DNA of 64,000 nt from Romanomermis culicivorax (GCA_963922205.1 CAWUHX010000209.1:62001-126000); one strand, 5' to 3'; positions 11,494 through 22,254 are shown, counted from the first letter of the stretch. A program made the numbers and translations. Notes: generated from the letters alone by a model not told the origin.

Positions 11494-12840
11494 CTAGGAA
11501 GCGCAGGTCACAAAATTTAACGAACTACCGCGCTCCCCCATAGAATTTGGAAAAATCGATTTTATAATTTTGTTCTTAAAACATTGCAAACTGGAAGAAT
11601 TGATAGCTTCTGAAGGAACGTTATTCCATATATTGATATACCTGTTACAAAAATCATATAATCTCAAATTGGTTTCAGCTTTGCCAGTAGTGAGCTTGAA
11701 AACATGATGGCGACGAATTTTGTCATTAGAGTTTAGTATAAAGAAATCATTTTTGTCAATACAAGTGTGATCTCTGATAATTTTATACATTAAAGAAAGA
11801 TCAGCTATTAATCTGCGGGTTTCAAGTCCTTCTTGATAAAGAGCTTTTAGACGTTCTTCGTAAGAAAGGCTAGAGTTTTCACCAAATAATCTCTTGGTAA
11901 ACTTCCGTTGTACATTTTCGATCAGCAGAATTTCATTCATGTGAAAAGCATTCCACACGGTGGAGCAGTACTCAAGTATAGGTCTGACATATGTATTGAA
12001 GGCTTTAATTAGAACTGATTGATTTTTCGAAGTAAAAGCTTTCAAGATGAAGGAACTCCGTTGGTGAGCTCTGTTCACAATTGAGTTGATATGATTTTTG
12101 AAAGATAAATTGTGAGAAATAAGCACACCGAGATCTTTTACAGTTTGCTCTTCCTGGGGTAAATATCGGCTATCCAACTGATAACAATGTATAGGATTAG
12201 GATAACCAAGGTGGAGTACTTTACTTATATCAGGAGAGGTATCAAGCTGCCAGAGAGCAGACCAGGCAGAAATTCTATCAAGATCTGCTTGGAGAATATG
12301 ATTATTAGTAGAGGAGTTGAAAATTTTTACATTATCAGCAAACAAAAACATATTGGACTTGATGTTGTCAGAAAGATTATTTATATACAACAGAAATAGT
12401 GTTGGTCCTAAGACGCTGCCTTGTGGAACACGACTTGTGACGGAAGAGAATTCGGAGAAATTAGTTTCTATATTAACTCGTTGGTAGCATTTTAACAGAA
12501 AAGCAGAAATTCAACTTTTTAGGGAATCAGATGTACCATAACCTGCTAGTTTAAGTAATAATTTAGAGTGAGATACAGAATCAAAGACTTTTTGAAAATC
12601 TATGTAGACACAATCCAAAGAAATATCATAATCAATATTTCTTGTCCATTCATTTTTACATTTTAGAAGCTGTAGTTCACAAGATTTATTGGGCAAGAAA
12701 CCATATTTGTGTTGAGTCAAAAGAGAATTAGATTTCAGATATAGCTGATCAGAGAATTACTCACGATAGATTCCATAGTTTTACAACTAACGCAGCAGAG
12801 GGATATAGGCCTGTAATTAGTAATAGTCAGTATTCCCGCC
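11494..12840 (-). pseudogene. CR1-like LINE reverse transcriptase, dead 5'-truncated copy
   Basis: Reverse transcriptase of a non-LTR retrotransposon. From the 5' side: NYRPISL (about 12825), QHKYGFLPNKSC, VYIDFQKVFDSVSH (first catalytic Asp), PQGSVLGPTLFLLYINNLSD, then FLFADNVKIF where FADD is expected. The C-terminal part includes KDLGVLISHNLSFKNHI, RPILEYCSTVWN, LSYEERLKAL and a final WN-P segment, ending at TAG 11494. A TGA replaces the usual Trp of the LKSWI region, further stops lie near 12740, and the second catalytic Asp is Asn, so it is inactive. The endonuclease half is absent, as in 5'-truncated insertions. The layout fits the CR1/Rex1 group. Confidence 0.9.
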
Positions 12841-12889
12841 GTAGATAAGAGTTGAACTAAGGCTATTCTGTTTCCGACAGTTTACATTG

Positions 12890-13672
12890 AACTCGATCAC
12901 TCTTTTAATGATTTTATCCTATGCAACGATAGAGACTTGAAAATGATCCCGAATGAGCTATCACATGCTTTTCAAAGTGAACATGGAGAGAAGTTTTGTA
13001 AATTCTGAGATTTCATTAGATTACGGTTAGATTCCTGATTCCTACTGTTTCAGAGATGAAGGATCTTGGTGTTATGTTCAATGAAAAAATTGTTAGCAAC
13101 TGCCCACTGTAATTATGTAGTTAAAAAGGCATCTAGGATGGCAAATTTTATTTTAAAATGTTTTCACTCTAACTTCAATGAATTAAAAATCAGGGCCTTT
13201 AAATCCTATGTGTTCTTCCTATTTTGGAATATGGTTCACCACTCTGGAATCCTTGTCTGGTTGGGGATACTAAATTGGTATAAAAATTTCAATGAAAGTT
13301 TGCAAAAAGACTTCTTGGTTATAAGATTTAAGCTATAAGGAGCGCCTCGACAAATCTGGCCTTGATGACCTTGTATTTAGACGTACGTGTATTGACTTAT
13401 CTTACATGTTCTTAATTTTGAAATTTGAAGTTATTCCACCTGATTTATTTTTCACCTCGAGTCCATTCAATTATCGCGCGTCCAACTTATTTAAATTGTA
13501 TAAACCGAAATATAACTCTAATGCTTTAAAACATGATTTTTGGTTGCGAAATATTGATGTTTGGAATTCCTTACCCAATGATATCATTTGTTTGAACAAT
13601 ATGCCCTGTTTTCGGTCTAAATTGAATCATTTTTTAAAGCTCAACTCACACATGCTTCTGTCACATCCATGA
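12890..13672 (+). pseudogene. second CR1-like LINE fragment, C-terminal part
   Basis: Decayed plus-strand piece. KDLGVMFN (about 13050) is followed after a frame change by HCNYVVKKASRMANFILKCF, KIRAFKSYV, ILEYG-type and WN-SLPNDI segments in different frames, ending near a stop at 13672. The order of motifs is that of the region after the reverse transcriptase core in CR1-like elements. It is a different copy from the one at 11494-12840 and lies head-to-head with it. Several frameshifts and stops; not functional. Confidence 0.75.
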
Positions 13673-14117
13673 GCTTTCCTGTATTATCCGTATTTACTCT
13701 TGTATTTATTCGCATTTAAGAAATTTCTTTCTTCTTCTTCAAGATCATGCATAAGCAGGAGATAAAGTCGGCGAAAAGTCAAACAAGCTTCGGCGAGATA
13801 TAACTGTGTCGGAAATGAAAATGTATCTTTTTGAAGCATGTCTTTTGGTATGCCATAACGAAAACTCGAATTGGGTTTTGATGGATATTACTTTCGCTTC
13901 GGAAGTACTTAGGGTTCAAGGTTCTATGGGATACGCGGATTGATATTACTGCAACTTTTAATAACTCTTAAATGCGCACTAAAATCCACGTGCTATATTT
14001 TTGAAATAAAAAAACCCTAATTATACCCAGAGAAACCCATAAAAACCCAAATTCGGAATTTTGAAAATGGGTTTTTTCCCAACCCTGAAGGAAGCTAGCT
14101 TCTGATATTTTTCCGGT
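13673..14117. other. non-coding between LINE pieces
   Basis: Starts with a TTC-rich stretch (13727-13742) that may be the LINE tail. No further feature recognised. Confidence 0.4.
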
Positions 14118-14127
14118 AAACATAAGC

Positions 14128-14426
14128 ATACCTGTAAGAAGTCCGACCAGTTTGGGGGGGAAGTAAACGGAAAATTTTGGGGTGGGGTCGCGAAATTTCC
14201 AAAATTTTGGGTAGGGGGGTCCAAAAGACCCCAAAAAAGTTGAAAAAATTCCGAAAATTTTTCCAAAAAAGCCACTTTTTCACTAATTTTTTCAATTTTT
14301 CCTAGTTTGGGGGGGATGTTGGGTACAGGGTTGACCAAGTTGGGGGTGGGGGTCCCAACATTTGAGTACAGGGTTCGATCAAGTTGGGGGTGGGAGTCTC
14401 CCCAACCCACCCCCAACTACAGGTAC
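14128..14426 (+). mobile_element. G-rich non-autonomous TIR element with 10-bp TSD
   Basis: A 299-bp element with ends ATACCTGTA and TACAGGTAC. It is flanked on both sides by AAACATAAGC (14118-14127 and 14427-14436), a perfect 10-bp TSD. The body is runs of G (up to 7) separated by AAAATTTT spacers. No coding capacity. TSD size fits the Mutator superfamily best. Relatives lie at 9715-10015 and 54630-54815. Confidence 0.8.
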
Positions 14427-14442
14427 AAACATAAGCTAATTT

Positions 14443-14750
14443 GGTATTAGTGCGTCTGGTGGCCACTCATCTTATAACACACATGGTAATGCAAAAGGTG
14501 CCTAGCAATAGGGTAAAATGTGTGGGGAGGCATAAACGGTATAACGTGCCTGCTAAATGATAGCCCAAGCCTAAAGCCCTATTCAGAAGTGCAGTCGCCG
14601 ACAAAAATTCTGGGATTTTTTCGCTTCTGAATAGGAGTTAAGCAAGCCTAAAGAATCAATTATACTTGATTTTTCGACGGAACGGATCACCGAAAGCTTG
14701 AAACGTTTAGCCTGAAAATCAACCGAACAGAACAAAAATTTCCACACCCA
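14443..14750 (-). mobile_element. truncated copy of the GGTATTAGTGCG element
   Basis: Begins GGTATTAGTGCGTCTGGTGG and matches the reverse complement of 16058-16586 for about 300 bp (GGGTAAAATGTGTG, GGCATAAACGG, CTATTCAGAAGTG, GCTTGAAACGTT). It stops where the LINE endonuclease ORF starts, so one has interrupted the other. Confidence 0.7.
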
Positions 14751-14755
14751 ATTCC

Positions 14756-15690
14756 ATGCTTGTAAAACATCTTGATTATGTTGTTTTTCGAAAAGATAGG
14801 TCGTCTCTTGGTGGTGGTGTATTCATTTTTGATAGGTCCTCCCTTAATGTTTCGAAAGTGGATTTGCTGGATAATTTTGAACTGCTTGAAGTTATCGTTC
14901 TTCATTTATTCATTTCAGAACCACAAATTATAGAATAATTGCTTGTTATACTCCCCCCTCGATTGATTCCTCTGATATTTCAAGTTTTATTCAATGGAGT
15001 TGTGAAGTTAATTATCCAATTTTTCTTCTAGGTGATTTCAACTACCCTAAATTTTTTTGGCAAAGTTCTACCATTCCCATCGACCGTCATTCTAAACTTT
15101 TTTGGGAAACAACTACGAGACTTGGTCTTAAACAGTTAGTTACTGAGCCAACAAGGGATAAAAATATTCTCGATTTAATATTTTGCGATACTGAAAATTT
15201 ATGCTATGATATTAAGGTTTTAGCTCCTTTCTCAGCAACATGTGATCATAACCAGATTAGATTCAAAATTGTGATTCCAGAACCAAAAACAAGCAAAGTT
15301 AACCAATTTTTCAACTTTACAAAAAGTAACTATAATGATTTTTCTTGCTTTTTATCATCTATGAATTGGGAAGAAATATTTTTCCATTGTTCAATTGTTG
15401 ATCAATTTTATTCAGAATTTTTAGATATATTGAAGGTAGGAATAAATCAATTTAATCTTAAGTTTAATACCAGATCTGCAATGAGATATCCTAATCATAT
15501 TAGGAAACTTCAACACAAGAAATTAGGATTATGGCGTAAATTGAAAAAACATCCTTCTGAATCTCTGCGTGTGAAATATTATGAAACTTGCAAAAACATA
15601 ACTGATGCCGTATTAAATTTTAAATGTAAGACAGAATCCAAACTTCTTGAAAATACAAACCCTAGTCCCTAAGTCATTTTTTAGTTACGT
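14756..15690 (+). pseudogene. LINE endonuclease domain, decayed copy
   Basis: C-terminal half of an exonuclease III-like (APE) endonuclease of a CR1-type LINE: RSSLGGGVFIF, then in another frame FLLGDFNYPKFFW, LVTEPTRDKNILDLIF and ATCDHNQIRFKI (the His end motif), followed by the linker that precedes reverse transcriptase (SPKSFFSYV after a frame slip near 15668). At least two frameshifts. The ORF is cut at 15690 by the two transposons at 15691-18142 and appears to resume at 18143. Confidence 0.85.
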
Positions 15691-17101
15691 TCAGTGTTTT
15701 TTTTGTGCCAGAACATGGTTTTGGAATTTAAAAAATTTTTAAAAAATTTAAAAAAAATTTGGAATGGCACAAAAAATTTTGAGCGTTTGTGCCCATTGGC
15801 ACAAAATTTTTGGCTATTCAAACATTAAATTTCCTTGATTTTTAAACGATTTAGGGGCCGAAAATGCAAAAAAATTTTGGCGCTTCGCGCCGAGTCAATG
15901 GATATAATTTTATCTACTCGTAATTGACCCGAACGCGAACGAGTTCTCTTTGAAAAGTGTATCAGCATTGTTGCAGCAAGGTTTACAGGCTGTCAATGAA
16001 TGATGAGTTTAAATAAAATAAAAATTGTTTACTTTAGCGCATACTCTCGACCTTATAGGTATTAGTGCGCCTGGTGGCCACCCATCTTGTAACGTATGTA
16101 ATGCAAAAGATGCAAGAGGTACCTACAATAACTGGTTACGACGCGTAACTTAAGGCATTAGTACGAAGCCTGGCTCAGGCTTAGGCTTAGACTGGTTTGA
16201 GCAATCGACTCAGGCACAGACAATCGACAAAACGTTACCAAACAAAAGGGAAATTTTTGTTCCGTTAGGTTCGGTTGGAGGTTACTGTCGTTATTTCCTA
16301 CAAAATTGCAGTTATTCTTTCCGATCGAAAGTGGATTTTCAAGCTGAACGTTTCAAGCTGTTGGCGATCGGTTCCATCAAAAAATCAAATATAAATGACC
16401 CTTTGACTTGGGCCCTATTCAGAAGTGAAAAAATCCTATGATTTTTGTCGTCGACAGTCGGCGATTGCACTGCTAAATTGGACTCCGTTTATGCCTCCTC
16501 TCCTCACACATTTTACCCAATTACTGCAAGTACCTTTTTGCATTAGACATGTTATAAGATGGGTGGCCACCAGACGCACTAATACCGACCTTATATCCCT
16601 ACTTTTGATCTTGAATTTAGTCGTTCGAATCTTCTAAAATTTATCCTTCACGTTTATACATTATTCCCTCGCTCTCGACTAATTATATTTTGAATTGTAA
16701 TTTTGCGTTCACTTCGACAGGTAATAAAATCTTTCATTCAGTCTTTCATTTATTCATATATACAGAGATTCGTTGTCGAAAATTTAATCAATTTGAACAT
16801 CCTGAACAATCCTAGAACTATTTAAATTTTCTCAGCATTCCATTTCTTTTCGAGTCGTCGCGAACTACTTGCACAGTTTTTCCTTATCTCACTGACATGT
16901 TTAGCTGAAAAATAGGTTGGGCACGATTTCTACAAAAAAATTAATGCGTTAAACGTTAACTTTTTTTCAGTATTTTGACCTAAAAATTTTCCGCAGTTTA
17001 CAGTACGTTTCTAGTAGAAAAAAAATTTTTGAGCCATTGGCACAAATTTTTTTGGCCTCTTGTGCCAATTGGCACAAATGTCCGTGCACAAAAAAAACGC
17101 T
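15691..17101 (+). mobile_element. TIR element with T8-GTGC ends and 8-bp TSD
   Basis: Left end TCAGTGTTTTTTTTGTGCC; right end GTGCACAAAAAAAACGCT. Flanked by AGTTACGT at 15683-15690 and 17102-17109. Subterminal regions hold GTGCC-AATT-GGCAC palindromes. No transposase is recognised. It hosts the nested element at 16058-16586. TSD length is that of hAT elements, and the left CAGTG fits their ends, but the right end is imperfect. Confidence 0.7.
16058..16586. mobile_element. GGTATTAGTGCG TIR element with 9-bp TSD
   Basis: A 529-bp non-coding element. Ends are GGTATTAGTGCGCCTGGTGG and, inverted, GGTATTAGTGCGTCTGGTGG, with inverted similarity continuing for about 36 bp. Flanked by a perfect GACCTTATA at 16049-16057 and 16587-16595. 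A 9-bp TSD suggests a Mutator-type mover. It is nested in the element at 15691-17101. Confidence 0.85.
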
Positions 17102-17109
17102 AGTTACGT

Positions 17110-18142
17110 CACTGTTTTTTTCCACATTTGCACTATAATGTGGAAAAAAAATCTGGAATGTGGAAAAAATTTTTGAGCTCTTTCCACAAATGTGGAAGAA
17201 AAATTTGGGGTTTTCATATTGAAAAGATGCATTTTGGTGCATTTTAGGAGGTCCAAATCTCAAAATTTTCCGGCGCTTCGCGCCGGTTATAACTTTAATA
17301 ATAATCATTATTCATTAAGTAGCTCAAGCGCGGCTTTTATCATGTCTACCTTCATTTATCACTTAATCTATAATAGTTTTCATCACCTTAAACGTATTAT
17401 CTCATGTTTTAATTGGTAATCTTCAATATTTTATCATAATATTTAATGAAGATTAGCATTTTTTGCTTTTGAGAAAGATCAATACGTCAAGTCTGTATGC
17501 TTTATGATGTGATTATTTCTTTGCTAACGTAAAATCAATTCAAAAGCTTCATGGAAATATCTTTCGGAAATTTATACTCTTCTTACTCATATATTTTCGA
17601 CCAAGTTCATGAGAGTTTACAAATAAATTACAGATTTTAAAATTTTTCAAGTAAAATTCTAGAAATTACGACTTTTGAACACAAAACTGGAACCTTATTC
17701 TTGAAATAAATGTTCGGAAAATTGATTTTCCAGCATCCCAGAATGTCAATATGCCCAAAAAATTTTCCGGCGCTGGGCGCCGGAAAGATTACCATCTTTT
17801 TTGGGCTTTCACTTGTCATCATAGAGGACTTGACCATTGATTTCTTGTGTAATTCAAGTCAATTATGCTCTTGGATAGTTTGCTAGAAAATTTGTTCAAC
17901 AATGCTTGTAGATTAGGATTTTAAGTCGAACATTTCAATTTTTTCTCCAATTTTAATGAATTAACTTCTCTAAAAACACCGGAAGACTTGAAAAAGCTCA
18001 AAAACAGTGCGATAAAGCGTCTGTGAGCATTTTTAAGCCAAAAAACGGATTTTAAGACAAAAAAAATTTTTTTCCACGTGTGGAAAAAAAATTTGACCCC
18101 TTTCCACATTTGTGGAAAAAAGTTCGTGGAAAAAAAACAGTG
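17110..18142 (+). mobile_element. CACTG-T7-CCAC TIR element with 8-bp TSD
   Basis: A 1033-bp element. Left end CACTGTTTTTTTCCAC, right end GTGGAAAAAAAACAGTG. Flanks are AGTTACGT (17102-17109) and GGTTACGT (18143-18150), 7 of 8 identical. Subterminal TCCACA/TGTGGA palindromes occur. No ORF with a known domain. An inverted, shorter copy is at 9003-9714. It contains CCGGCGCTTCGCGCCGG at about 17270 and CCGGCGCTGGGCGCCGG at about 17765. Confidence 0.75.
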
Positions 18143-18200
18143 GGTTACGTTAATATACTCATATTTCTAGCAAAGCAGTTTTACCTCCCTTAAAATTCAA
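18143..18200 (+). pseudogene. LINE linker resumed after the transposon insertions
   Basis: TTACGTTAATATACTC continues the interrupted reading of the LINE at 15690 (SYV then N), and SSKAVLPPLKFNNTVLY follows in a shifted frame, as expected of the endonuclease-to-RT linker. This shows both elements entered one LINE copy. Past 18200 no LINE sequence is recognised. Confidence 0.5.
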
Positions 18201-19546
18201 TAATACGGTATTGTATTAGTTTCGGAAAATGAAAAGGCGCACCTATCCGACTTGAAAATACTAAAAAAATTTCGCCATTTAGCGAAGGAGACCAAAATTT
18301 TTATCACATTTCGAGACTTTCTCCAAAAACACCGATTTGATGGAGGAAAAACAGTGATTTTTTAATTTCAAAAAAACATCTTCATTACAGTAATAGCAAT
18401 ACTAACATTGATGCCGAAATACACGACTGCGCTTGCATGTAATATAATGCATCGAGCAAGTAAATTGGCTTCCATAATTAACCTTCTATATTATATTAGA
18501 AATCAACTCGTACAAAAATTTTAAAAAATTATACACTACACTCCATTTATTTTGAAGTGATCGACGCAGCGATCCTATAAAAATAAGTTCAACAAAGAAA
18601 CTATAGCCCATTTATTTCAAAATGATGAACACGGCGAAAACCAAAAAATAGGTGCAATTTGTTACGCAATTTTCATTTAGTCGAAAACTTTGTAGAAAAC
18701 CACGATTTTTTTATGGAGAATGGGAAAGTCAAGAATGATTAAAAAAACATCATGCCAATCTATGGGCCAACCGAAATAGCCTACTACTGCATGCGCCACG
18801 GCTAAAGACGATCGTTTAATGATTCAGTTATTTACTCGGCTAATGGGCTAACAGGCTTATTTTAAATGTCAATCATGCATATATGTACATATACAACAAC
18901 TTCATGTATTATTTTTGTCATGTTTGTATATTTTTAATCATACTAATGAAACACATTGTACATTTTGCACAAGGCCAAAGGAAAAGCAACATATGATTTT
19001 TATTTGCAAGAGTTCGCAGGACAACTTGTTTCTTCCTCTTCGTGATATTTCAAAAGCCAAGTTGTGGGGATGACACACACCAGTAAGTTTGCCATACATT
19101 TGACATTATTTTGACGTGTCACACAAGTAACCCATAAAGTGTGAGCAATCGAGGTCAATGACACGGATGTTGAAACTTCTCAGTTATTAGTAGGCTTTTT
19201 TCCCTTTGTACATGCCAAATGAAACAACTGCTAAGCTGGTGTACATTAAAATACATAATGGAACACACATAATTGGCATATTGCATATTGCCTATGAAAA
19301 TCTCTAAAGACCATGGACAGGATGAAATTTGAGATATGCAAATGCAACTCTTCGGGTCAACATTAATATTAAGCTTAGAAACCCCAAGCTTTCTTTGGTG
19401 ATACTTTGTAACAAATGACCCTCCAGCAAAAAAGCCAAGTTAGAATTTTGTTTCTTCCAGAGCTCAGCTAGGATTTCTTGTAGTCTCTCTCATTTAGAAA
19501 TCTGTGCATTTTCTAGCTTTCTGTTTGTGTTCTTAATTTTAACCTA

Positions 19547-19648
19547 ATGGCCTCAAAGTCAAAACTTACGGATCGGCTTTGCAATATTGTGTATGTTCGG
19601 GCATACAAAGAAAACGTCGACTTTAACCATATATTTGATGCACCAGAG
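19547..19648 (+). CDS. exon-like ORF inside the 2.4-kb element
   Basis: ATG at 19547 opens 34 codons, MASKSKLTDRLCNIVYVRAY onward, ending in DAPE directly before a good splice donor (GAG|GTAAAT at 19648/19649). The plausible start context (CCTAATGG), charged composition and donor suggest a first coding exon of a transposase or a captured host exon. No second exon can be assigned with confidence; a weak candidate stretch follows from about 19690. Family unknown. Confidence 0.3.
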
Positions 19649-19990
19649 GTAAATTTTCTAGAAACAACAGGGAGCCTTTGTTATTTATAAACTTTTTGGA
19701 TCGAAAAGCTCTTCCTTCACGAGTCACTTTCAAAAAATACCACATTGGAATTTATTTTTGAAACTCTTCTCCCGGCAGCTTCCATTTTGATGGCTCCTGC
19801 TACAAGATTAAAAATAACAGTAATTATGCATAGTCATGGCCACACATATGCATGCAGGTACTCTGTTGGGTCTCTGGGGGACCATACATCGGCATCAGAA
19901 TGTTTGGTGGGTCTGGACCCTTTCAGCAGTCAGAGTCAAAAAATTTTTTGAGCCGTTTTATAGAAAGAAGTAACTAAAAATGCTGAAAAA

Positions 19991-20590
19991 TAAAACTCAT
20001 TTTTGAGTGAGGTTTTGAAAAAAATAGTTTCAGAGCACCAAACTGATTCTCGAGTGAGGTATTTGAAAAAAATAGTTTCAGAGCATCAAACTGATTTTTG
20101 AGTGAGGTATTCGAAAAAAATAGTTTCAGAGCATCAAATTGATTTTTGAGTGAGGTATTAAAAAAAATGATACAGCACCAAACTGATTTTTGAGTGAGGT
20201 ATTCGAAAAAAATAGTTTCAGAGCACCAAACTGGTTTTGGAGTGAGGTATTCGAAAAAATAGTTGCACAGCACCAAACTGATTTTTGAGTGAGGTATTCG
20301 AAAAAAATAGTTTCAAAGCATCAAATTGATTTTTGAGTGAGGTATTCGAAAAAAATAGTTTCAAAGCATCAAATTGACTTTTCAGTTAGGTATTCGAAGA
20401 AAAATAGTTTCAGAGCACCAAAGTAATTTTTGAGTGAGATAGTTTCAGAGCACAAAACTGATTTTTGAGTGAGGTATTCGAAAAAAATAGTTTCAAAGCA
20501 CCAAACTGGTTTTTGAGTGAGGTAGTTTCAGAGCACAAAACTGATTTTTGAGTGAGGTATTCGAAAAAAATACTTTCAGAGCACCAAACG
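19991..20590. repeat. 48-bp minisatellite, about 12 copies
   Basis: The unit contains TTTTTGAGTGAGGTATTCG and AAATAGTTTCAGAGCAC. Copies differ by a few bases and some are shortened. Because 48 is a multiple of three, the minus strand shows repeated open frames (SNTSLKNQFDALKLFF), which are not a gene. Confidence 0.95.
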
Positions 20591-20616
20591 CCAGACCCAT
20601 TATTTATAACACACTG

Positions 20617-21090
20617 CATTAGCCAAACTAGCCCATTGGCCACACTAGCCCATTGGCCACATTAGCCCATTGGCCACATAAGCCTATTAGCCACATTAGC
20701 CCATTGGCCACATTAGCCCATTGGCCACATTGACCACATTAGCCCATTGGCCACATTAGCCCATTGGCCACATTAGCCCATTGGCCACATAAGCCCATTA
20801 GCCCATTGGCCACATCAGCCCATTGGCCACAGAAGCCCATTAGCCACATTAGCCCATTGGCCACATTAGCCCATTGGCCACATTGGCCACATTAGCCCAT
20901 TGGCCACATTAGCCCATTGGCCAAATCGGCCACATTAGCCCATTGGCCACATTAGTCCATTGGCCACATTGGCCCATTGGCCACATTAGCCCATTGGCCA
21001 CATTAGCCCATTGGCCACATTAGCCCATTGACCACATTAGCCCACTCGGCCACATTGGCCTAATTCATAAGCACATTTAGCCTAATAGCC
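20617..21090. repeat. 17-bp minisatellite, about 27 copies
   Basis: Unit CATTAGCCCATTGGCCA with variants. Lies immediately after the 48-bp array inside the 2.4-kb element and ends 60 bp before its right TIR. Confidence 0.95.
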
Positions 21091-21750
21091 CAGCTAATAT
21101 TTTTGAATCTGTATACAAAACACAGTAGTAGGCTATTCAGGTTGGGCCCAATCTATTATCGATTTGGACACAATAACGTCGATATCTGAGTGATAACAGT
21201 GAAATTTGGATCACTTAACCAGGTTATTGAAAAAATTTGCAGTTATTCTATTTGCAGCTCAGTAACAAAAAAATTCTTCCATTGATTACTAATAAGCTGT
21301 AGTGTTTTTTCTGTATTGAACTTACTTTCATGGGATTGCTGGATCAATCATTCAAAACGAATGGAGTATAGCAAGCTTATAACTTTAGTCAATAGAAAAA
21401 CATTTTCTTTATTGAGTGGCTAACCGAAGAGCTTAAAATTTCCTTCAATAGGCTCTTGAAGTCATCAAAATTCCAACTAGTACTGAGGTATCGACGCAGT
21501 TTTATCCAAATCGGCAGTGATTTTTCTTAACGATTTCGGCCTTTCCCATTCTCATGAAGAAGTTGAACATTTTTCTATGGCACAAAATTTTCCACCAAGT
21601 GAAAATTTTATGTCAAATTGGATAAATGTTTTGGCTTTCGCTGTGAACTAAGGCACTCAAAAGCATTTGGATTTGTATATCAGAGTGATAACATCTATAG
21701 TCTGTTTTTTATAAAGTGCTTCCAAACAGAAAAGTCACACAAATCAGTAC

Positions 21751-21990
21751 GATTGTGACGCACTTTAGCGCCCGTCTCAACTTGGCGCCCATCTTAACTT
21801 GGCGTCCGTCTTAACTTGGCGTCCGTATTACCTTGGCGCCTTGTCTTACTTTGGCGCCCAAGCAGTGTCTTAACTTGGCGCCCGTCTTACCTTGGTGTCC
21901 ATCTTACCTTGGCGCTTGTCTTACCTTGGCGCCCGTCTTACCTTGGCGCCCGGCTTACTTTGGTGTCCGTATGTTGACCTTGCGCCCATC
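21751..21990 (+). repeat. left MULE terminus: 17-bp tandem array
   Basis: About 13 units of TCTTAACTTGGCGCCCG with variants (CTTAC, TTTGG, GTCC). The right terminus holds the same unit in inverse orientation, so the element can fold back over about 240 bp. Confidence 0.9.
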
Positions 21991-22245
21991 TCACTATTTT
22001 TCCTGATTTTTCTTTATCTTTTGTTTTGCTCTTATATTCTTTTTCTTTCATTCTTTTTTTACATTTTTCTTTAATAAGACTGCCTTTTTTGAGTAACATT
22101 CTCGTACATCACTCCCTAATATACGAGTAATATGATTTCCATGTCGAAGTTTTGTTGCGTGGAAAAATTTAAAAGAAAAAAAATAAAAACGCATTTATAC
22201 GTACCAAAGAAAGCCAACCTTCATTTAAATAATTTTGAAAAACTC

Positions 22246-22254
22246 TATAAATAG
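22246..22254 (+). promoter_or_regulatory. TATA box upstream of the transposase
   Basis: TATAAATAG about 120 bp upstream of the transposase ATG at 22372. It is the only good TATA between the TIR and the gene. Confidence 0.4.

Larger units (their letters stand above)
18764..21148 (+). mobile_element. 2.4-kb TIR element with 8-bp TSD carrying minisatellites
   Basis: Flanked by a perfect CAATCTAT at 18756-18763 and 21149-21156. Left end GGGCCAACCGAAATAGCC, right end inverted GGCCCAACCTGAATAGCC, both continuing TACTACTG (26-bp TIR). Inside are an exon-like ORF (19547-19648), a 48-bp-unit array and a 17-bp-unit array. No complete transposase is recognised. Superfamily unclear: TSD length allows hAT or P, but the ends do not match a family I know. 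Confidence 0.8.
18600..21387. mobile_element. TIR element (TTTTGAA-TGATCGACGC family) split by a later insertion
   Basis: 18600-18755 (ACTATAGCCCATTTATTTC, CGGCGAAAACCAAAA) and 21157-21387 (ending CAAAACGAATGGAGTATAG) are the two ends of one copy of about 390 bp. It is like the uninterrupted copy at 50868-51262, with the element at 18764-21148 lodged inside. A partial neighbour copy end lies at 18536-18600 (ATTTTGAAGTGATCGACGC). Confidence 0.6.

Noticed and set aside
14021..14416. 131-codon minus-strand ORF
   Set aside because: Product of G-run/AAAATTTT composition of the 299-bp element; crosses its boundary and TSD.
16175..16200. TTAGGC-like telomeric repeat
   Set aside because: Only about two units, within a TIR element; too short to be interstitial telomere.
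19974..20643. Minus-strand ORFs of 77-100 codons with repeated SNTSLKNQF units
   Set aside because: They are translations of the 48-bp minisatellite; the frame stays open only because 48 is a multiple of three.
20617..21090. CRISPR-like look of regularly spaced repeats
   Set aside because: Direct 17-bp tandem units without unique spacers, in a eukaryotic sequence; it is a minisatellite.
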